A stretch of DNA of 64,000 nt from Virgisporangium aurantiacum (GTDB taxonomy: Bacteria; Actinomycetota; Actinomycetes; Mycobacteriales; Micromonosporaceae), in NCBI RefSeq assembly GCF_016863635.1, contig NZ_BOPG01000023.1, positions 186,001 through 250,000 of the forward strand, given 5' to 3'. Of this stretch, positions 59,611-64,000 are shown piece after piece; positions within the stretch are counted from its first letter, which is position 1, and each line of letters starts with the position of its first letter. The position numbers and the translations under genes were made by a program. Under the pieces are notes generated by a model, which made no database searches, was not told where the DNA came from, and saw only the letters and a list, made by a program, of their open reading frames with translations.

Positions 59611-61026
59611 ATGACGATCAGTGGCAATCGTGCCCTTGCTGCCCACCTTGTGGAAGCTGGCCTCGGACCGCGAAAGCTTGCCCGCGAGATCAACCGAATC
59701 TTCGGAGCGGGGACTCTGGCAGAGACTGCGCCGTATCACTGGCGGGACTCCGGTCGAGTACCCCGTGCTCCGTTGCCGCGGCTTGCCGCGTACGTGATCT
59801 CACGCCGGATCGGACGGGTCGTCACCGTCCAGGACCTTTGGCCCGGTCACTCCGACCCCCTGGACGGCACGCTGGTTCTGCCGGCCAGCGCTGGCCTGGA
59901 CGGACCGTGGAGCTTCGCAGACACCATGCAGGTGGCCGAGGACTGGCTACTGGGAGGACTCGTGGATCGCAGACTGTTCCTGTCGGTGTCGGGCGCGGCG
60001 CTGGCTGGGGCTGTGCGTGTGTACCTCTCCGCCCAGGCCGGTCCCGCATCTATAGGCGTGCCCACGGCATCCGCTGACGATCCACTCGTCGATCAGATCG
60101 AGGCGAGCATTCCGGCGCTGCAAGCGCTCGATGATGAACATGGCGGCGCGGCCGGGCTCACCTATGTCGGCGCGCAGGTACGGGCAACGTTGCTGCTCCT
60201 GCGCGACGGGGGTCATACCGACCGGACCACCCGCAGACTCCTCGTCGTCCTCGCAGATCTTGCTCAACTTGCCGGATGGAAGTCCCACGACGCGGCGCAG
60301 CCAGGGCTGGCCCAGCGCTACTACTTCACCGGACTGCGCGCCGCCCACGACGCGGGCTATCGCAGCATGGAGGCGCACATCCTTGCCGATCTGGCTTTCC
60401 AATCGGCCTCGGCCGGGGACTCATCCGACGGTGTGATGCTCGGAGAGGCCGCGCGACGCACGGCTGAGCACTCCACCGGGAACGTCCAGGCCTCGGTCCA
60501 GTCCCGGCTCGCGTACGCGTACGCCGCCGCCGGACGCGTAGAGGACTGTGAGCGGACGTGGGCCGCCGCCCATGCTCAACTCGCCAGCGGGCGACGCGAA
60601 GGCGAACCCGACTGGATGTACTACCTGACCCCGAACCATCTGGACTGCCAGGCCGGCTACGCGATGATCCGAGCTGGACGTCACCTGCTCGCGTCCGGCA
60701 GTGCGGCACGCGGACGCGCAACGCTCCGCAAAGGCGAGGCGCTCCTTCGCACCGGAGCGCACGCTCGCCCAGTGGATGCGCCCAATCAGCGCCGCGCCCT
60801 ATACGAAGGAGCCTGGCTCGCGCTCGGTTACACCGCACACCGAAAACTCGACGAGGCCTGCGCGGTCACCCGGATGGCCCTCCCCCGCCTCGACGCGGTC
60901 CGATCTCCACGTAGCACCGCGCTATTGCGCGAACTTGCGGGTGAGCTCCGCAAGCGCAAGCGGAACCAGACGGTCTCGGAGCTGCTGCCCGATCTGGACA
61001 ACGCACTCGCCCGACACGGCGGCTGA
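59611..61026 (+). CDS. TPR-containing transcriptional-regulator-like protein
   Basis: A protein of 471 aa from the ATG at 59611, with a very strong ribosome site (GGAGGGAGGG). The N-terminus (ALAAHLVEAGLGPRKLAREI, AETAPYHWRDSGRVPR, VVTVQDLWP) looks like a degenerate helix-turn-helix. The rest is a helical TPR-like array (LAQRYYFTGLRAAHDAGYRS, RLAYAYAAAGRVEDCERTW). This layout is common in actinobacterial regulators that sit beside small enzyme genes. It lies 15 bases before the D-amino-acid-oxidase-like gene. Confidence 0.75.
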   Translation: MTISGNRALAAHLVEAGLGPRKLAREINRIFGAGTLAETAPYHWRDSGRVPRAPLPRLAAYVISRRIGRVVTVQDLWPGHSDPLDGTLVLPASAGLDGPWSFADTMQVAEDWLLGGLVDRRLFLSVSGAALAGAVRVYLSAQAGPASIGVPTASADDPLVDQIEASIPALQALDDEHGGAAGLTYVGAQVRATLLLLRDGGHTDRTTRRLLVVLADLAQLAGWKSHDAAQPGLAQRYYFTGLRAAHDAGYRSMEAHILADLAFQSASAGDSSDGVMLGEAARRTAEHSTGNVQASVQSRLAYAYAAAGRVEDCERTWAAAHAQLASGRREGEPDWMYYLTPNHLDCQAGYAMIRAGRHLLASGSAARGRATLRKGEALLRTGAHARPVDAPNQRRALYEGAWLALGYTAHRKLDEACAVTRMALPRLDAVRSPRSTALLRELAGELRKRKRNQTVSELLPDLDNALARHGG

Positions 61027-61029
61027 CGA

Positions 61030-61035
61030 TACCGT
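61030..61035 (+). promoter_or_regulatory. -10 box TACCGT before the oxidase gene
   Basis: TACCGT lies 6 bases before the GTG at 61042. No ribosome site is visible, so the gene may have its own leaderless transcript besides read-through from the regulator. Confidence 0.4.
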
Positions 61036-61041
61036 CGGACC

Positions 61042-61998
61042 GTGCCCCGCTCCCTGACCGACGTTGTCGTGATCGGCGCAGGTGTCAGTGGCCTGACGAC
61101 CGCTATTCGCCTTGCGGAGGCCGGTAGACGGGTCAGCGTCTGGACAGCCGACGAGCCCCTTGCCACGACGTCGATGGCCGCCGGCGCGATGTGGGGGCCA
61201 TATCTCGTCGAACCACTAGACCGCGTCCAGGCATGGAGCGCGGAGACTCTCCACGAACTGCGCCACCTCGCCGACGAGCCGGGAACGGGCGTCCGACTCG
61301 TCGCGGGCGTCGAGGCCTCCCGAGAGCCCGTCAAGCCTCCCGACTGGGGCTCTCAACTCGACCAGTTTCGCATGTGCGCCCCTGTCGAATTGCCGAACGG
61401 CTTCGCGACCGGATGGCGATTCGTCGCACCACTCGTCGACATGCCGGTGTACCTGACATATCTCCAACGCCGGCTTCGCGCCGCAGGCGCCGAAATCTGC
61501 TTGCGTCGGATCGGCTCACTCGCCGAGGCGGCGTCCGCCGCACCGGTCGTCGTCAACTGCGCCGGGATCGGCGCTCACGACCTGGTTCCGGATCCCGAGT
61601 TGTTCCCCGTGCGGGGCCACCTGGTCGTCGTCGAAAATCCCGGCATTACCGAGTTCTTCTCCGAGGACACAGGGTCATCACCGGATCTACTCCACTACGC
61701 GCCCCACGGCAACACCGTGGTGGTGGGCGGAACCGCTGAGCCACGACAATGGACCCGCGAACCGGACCCATCCATCGCGACCGCGATCATCACCCGATGC
61801 GCCACGGTAGAGCCTCGGCTGCGCCACGCCCGCGTCATCGGCCATCGGGTGGGGCTACGCCCCACACGCCCGCGGGTTCGCGTTGAAGCTGACCGCGTCG
61901 GCCATGCCGTGGTCGTCCACAACTATGGACATGGCGGTGCCGGAGTCACTCTCTCGTGGGGCTGCGCGAGCGAGGTCACGACGCTCGCCGTTGCATGA
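61042..61998 (+). CDS. D-amino-acid-oxidase-like FAD-dependent oxidoreductase
   Basis: A protein of 318 aa. The N-terminal FAD motif is DVVVIGAGVSGLTTAIRLAE, with AAGAMWGPYLVEP and a central VVNCAGIGAHDLV. C-terminal motifs are GLRPTRPRVRVE and HNYGHGGAGVTLSWGCA (the DAO family signature HNYGHGGxGxT). It is about the usual length of bacterial D-amino-acid oxidases and probably deaminates a D-amino acid or an analogue in the cytosol. Confidence 0.92.
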   Translation: MPRSLTDVVVIGAGVSGLTTAIRLAEAGRRVSVWTADEPLATTSMAAGAMWGPYLVEPLDRVQAWSAETLHELRHLADEPGTGVRLVAGVEASREPVKPPDWGSQLDQFRMCAPVELPNGFATGWRFVAPLVDMPVYLTYLQRRLRAAGAEICLRRIGSLAEAASAAPVVVNCAGIGAHDLVPDPELFPVRGHLVVVENPGITEFFSEDTGSSPDLLHYAPHGNTVVVGGTAEPRQWTREPDPSIATAIITRCATVEPRLRHARVIGHRVGLRPTRPRVRVEADRVGHAVVVHNYGHGGAGVTLSWGCASEVTTLAVA

Positions 61999-62117
61999 GA
62001 AGCCATTTCTGACATGCAGACCGTGTGGATCAAGTTGACAGTGTTGACGCCGCCGTTCCCTCCACGATGAGTGTGCAGGACGTTTTGCTGTAGACAACAG
62101 CACTCACGGAGGCACCC

Positions 62118-62417
62118 ATGACCACGCCCGAGGCCACATCGACCACACTCTCGCCGCGGCAGCGGACCACACCTCGACCGCTACTCAACGTCTCCCAGCT
62201 ACGTGAGCAACTGGAACGCATCGAGCGCCACGGCGGCGGCCATTGGGAGATCGACCTCACCCCCGATGAGGGCGAGATTCCCAGGACCGCGTCCGACCAA
62301 CCCGATGTAGCCTTCGAACTCCGCCGCTACGGCATCACGTCGGTCACCGCGCTCGGCGACGGCAGCCAGAATTTTGTCCTCCTCCGGTTCGCAGCTGTGC
62401 CTCTTGACGGCCACTGA
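62118..62417 (+). CDS. Small hypothetical protein
   Basis: A protein of 99 aa with GGAGG 7 bases before the ATG. A Thr/Pro-rich N-terminus leads to LLNVSQLREQLERIERHGGG and VTALGDGSQNFVLLRFAAVP. It is soluble, with no family recognised. First of a run of small plus-strand genes that look element-borne. Confidence 0.65.
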   Translation: MTTPEATSTTLSPRQRTTPRPLLNVSQLREQLERIERHGGGHWEIDLTPDEGEIPRTASDQPDVAFELRRYGITSVTALGDGSQNFVLLRFAAVPLDGH

Positions 62418-62670
62418 AGCCACCCGTCGCGCGGTTTCGCCGCGCTCTGACGGGCGTCCGGGCATCTCCTGAATCCACTAGCTCGCCGCTCTTCACTGGC
62501 TGGGTAACTCGCCATCGCTGCCCCGTTCGACCTCTCCAACCGCTTCGTCCGGTGGACCGAGCCGACACGGGTCACCTGCGACCGGTGTGAGAAGGACAGG
62601 CACCGCGCCATCCCGGTGTTCCCTGCACCCTCCGACGCCCGTAACCGACCGAGCAGTTGCGGAGGTCGCC

Positions 62671-62895
62671 ATGATCCTGCCGATCGAGGTGGGCGACACC
62701 ATCACCATCAAGGAAGCCGACCGCTACCTCGGCTACGGCGACGTGACACTGCGGATCACCCAACTCCCGCCGGACCACCTACCCACCGGCAGCGACTGGA
62801 TCCAGGTGACCGGCATCGAGATCGCCTGGGACGGCGAGCAGGTGGGCGAACGAACGGCGCTCGTCCGCACGGCTGCGCTGAGGCCACCGCCATGA
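62671..62895 (+). CDS. Small hypothetical beta-rich protein
   Basis: A protein of 74 aa (MILPIEVGDTITIKEADRYL) with GGAGG 7 bases upstream. Alternating hydrophobic strands (VTLRITQLPPDHLP, WIQVTGIEIAWDGEQ) suggest a small beta-barrel. Its stop overlaps the next start (ATGA). Function unknown. Confidence 0.65.
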   Translation: MILPIEVGDTITIKEADRYLGYGDVTLRITQLPPDHLPTGSDWIQVTGIEIAWDGEQVGERTALVRTAALRPPP

Positions 62896-63107
62896 GTGGG
62901 GTGTACGTCACCGGCGAGTTGGCCGTGCACCTCGAACGGGCGCAAGAGCTCATCTACCGCCACCTCACGGCCTGCGCCTTGTGCGCGACCGACCGGCACT
63001 GCTACGAGCGCAGCCTCGCTGAAGGTCTGTTCGCCCGTTACGGCCTGCTGCCACGTCGAACGCCCGGCCTGACCAGACGACCACCACGAAGCGATTGGGA
63101 CGCCTGA
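62892..63107 (+). CDS. Small cysteine-containing hypothetical protein
   Basis: A protein of 71 aa. RHLTACALCATDRHCYERSL gives a C-x2-C-x5-C cluster that could bind a metal. It has a basic Arg/Pro-rich C-terminus. It is coupled to both neighbours: ATGA upstream, and its stop is followed directly by the next GTG. Confidence 0.65.
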   Translation: MSGVYVTGELAVHLERAQELIYRHLTACALCATDRHCYERSLAEGLFARYGLLPRRTPGLTRRPPRSDWDA

Positions 63108-63809
63108 GTGACCGACGAGCAGTTGCCGCACGGCTTCACCATCACCGAACTGGACGCTACGGCCGCAAAGGCGGCACACACCTCGCCGTGGCGGCAGGTG
63201 GCGTTCCGGCAACGCGTCGACATCGCCCAGTTCGCCATCCTCGAACTCCTCTACGCCGCCGACGATCGGCCCGGCTTCTGGATTCTGGTCAAGGCCGGCC
63301 AGCGCGCCATCCACTCCTACGCGGTCAAGGAACTGCACCACCGCGGCCTGATCGCCCGGACCGGCGCACCCGGCGGTGTACCGATCACCCGGTACTGGAC
63401 GTACTGGCAGGCCCTCGCCGCAGCCACCGAGTCACACGAAGACCGCATCGTCGAAGCCGTCGCCGTCCACCAGATCCTCTCCACCCTGCGACCGGCGTAC
63501 CTGCGGGTCATCCGCGCCCTCGCCGACCACGACGACTACAGCCTCGCGGCAGAGTCATTGAACAAGGCCCGGCACGGCTTCATCACCACCTTGTACATCG
63601 CCCGGCGGTTGTGCCGGGAGCTGTGGCACGAACATGAGACGCCGTCGCAAATCTGGGGCCACGACCACCGCAGCGCACGCACCCGACGAGAAGGTCACGG
63701 CTCCAAGAGCATCACCGTCACCACCGTTCGCCGCCGGCGCTCAAGCCGCCGCCGCGCCTCACAACAGCCGTCAACGTCTCACCTCTCTGACAGCGAGGAC
63801 GACATGTGA
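63108..63809 (+). CDS. Hypothetical protein with HTH-like segment
   Basis: A protein of 233 aa from a GTG that abuts the previous stop. The first ~110 residues resemble a winged-helix (AFRQRVDIAQFAILELLYAA, VKELHHRGLIARTG). A second segment (RPAYLRVIRALADHDDYSLA, ESLNKARHGFITTLYIARRL) looks like a sigma-region-4-type helix-turn-helix. The basic C-terminal tail suggests nucleic-acid binding. Proteins like this are common on actinobacterial mobile elements; no exact family is recognised. Confidence 0.68.
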   Translation: MTDEQLPHGFTITELDATAAKAAHTSPWRQVAFRQRVDIAQFAILELLYAADDRPGFWILVKAGQRAIHSYAVKELHHRGLIARTGAPGGVPITRYWTYWQALAAATESHEDRIVEAVAVHQILSTLRPAYLRVIRALADHDDYSLAAESLNKARHGFITTLYIARRLCRELWHEHETPSQIWGHDHRSARTRREGHGSKSITVTTVRRRRSSRRRASQQPSTSHLSDSEDDM

Positions 63810-64000
63810 CCGTCCTCCAGCGACAGCTCGGACGACGGCTACGACAGCTCCGGGAAACAGCCCGCAAGACCGACCACGACGTCGAACAATCAGGCCTGGC
63901 ATCCAGGGCCAAACTGTGGCGCATCGAAACCGGCCACCAACAGCTCAAGCCCGACGACGTCCGGGGCCTGTGCCTGCTCTACGGCGCCGACCACGCGACG
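63806..64000 (+). CDS. XRE-family regulator, N-terminal part (3' truncated by window)
   Basis: 65 codons from the GTG at 63806 (GTGA overlap with the previous stop): LGRRLRQLRETARKTDHDVE, SRAKLWRIETGHQQLKP and VRGLCLLYGA form a Cro/C1-type helix-turn-helix. These regulators normally continue into DUF5753 and pair with a DUF397 gene, but the rest lies beyond the window. Confidence 0.85.
   Translation, partial: MTVLQRQLGRRLRQLRETARKTDHDVEQSGLASRAKLWRIETGHQQLKPDDVRGLCLLYGADHAT

Noticed and set aside
1..64000. CRISPR arrays, insertion sequences, rRNA genes
   Set aside because: No regularly spaced repeats, transposase motifs or rRNA-like sequence were seen on reading. The short tandem repeats found are inside or beside genes.

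Overview
The window is GC-rich actinobacterial DNA. Frequent GTG starts, 4-base stop/start overlaps, leaderless starts behind TANNNT -10 boxes, DUF397 and XRE regulators, SARP/BTAD regulators and a DUF2637 (SpdB-like) transfer protein all fit the filamentous actinomycetes. A Micromonosporaceae-like host is my best guess (inference; no rRNA or core marker gene is present to settle it).

Layout. (1) 1-14265 looks like a DNA-defence or DNA-metabolism island: the C-terminal part of a Ser/Thr kinase with a TPR-like tail, a RecD-like helicase ending in a nuclease-like domain, a UvrD-like helicase with a RelE/ParE-like front domain, a DrmD-type SNF2 helicase, and a convergent 1330-aa Eco57I/DrmMI-type adenine methyltransferase. 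(2) 14895-16567 carries a secreted excalibur protein, a DUF2637 protein typical of integrative conjugative elements, and a 3' tRNA fragment that looks like an attachment site. Together these suggest the right edge of an integrated element. (3) 16575-37850 is ordinary accessory chromosome: a VOC protein, an ECF sigma factor, a SnoaL-LUD fusion, DUF885, an aminotransferase with a YheO-type regulator, MOSC, DUF1697, sialidase-like, DsbA-like, DUF1877, HEAT-repeat, M28 peptidase, TSUP transporter, GNAT and SPFH proteins.

(4) 38211-42666 is a two-gene RNA-repair cassette. One gene encodes an RNA ligase fused to a P-loop kinase. The other encodes a 914-aa protein joining MJ1316/DUF504, EEP phosphatase/nuclease, 2H phosphoesterase and poly(A)-polymerase-like nucleotidyltransferase domains. 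It could make ends, seal them and re-tail RNA. (5) 42776-44759 holds DUF1992, YtxH-like and DUF397 genes and tRNA-Asn(GTT).

(6) 44878-56069 is a complete-looking Tad/Flp-type pilus locus. Twelve minus-strand genes, nearly all overlapping, encode a lipoprotein, a secreted protein, SAF/CpaB, CpaE, TadA, TadB, TadC, a candidate pilin, two TadE-like proteins, a TadG-like protein and a membrane LysM-BTAD protein. The prepilin peptidase is divergent. (7) 56218-61998 holds a SARP-NB-ARC-TPR regulator, a second TPR regulator and a D-amino-acid-oxidase-like gene. (8) 62118-64000 is a compact run of small, coupled, mobile-element-like genes ending in a truncated XRE regulator.

The best candidates for something new are the kinase/helicase/RelE-UvrD/DrmD/methylase island and the RNA-repair cassette. 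No CRISPR array, insertion sequence or rRNA was seen.
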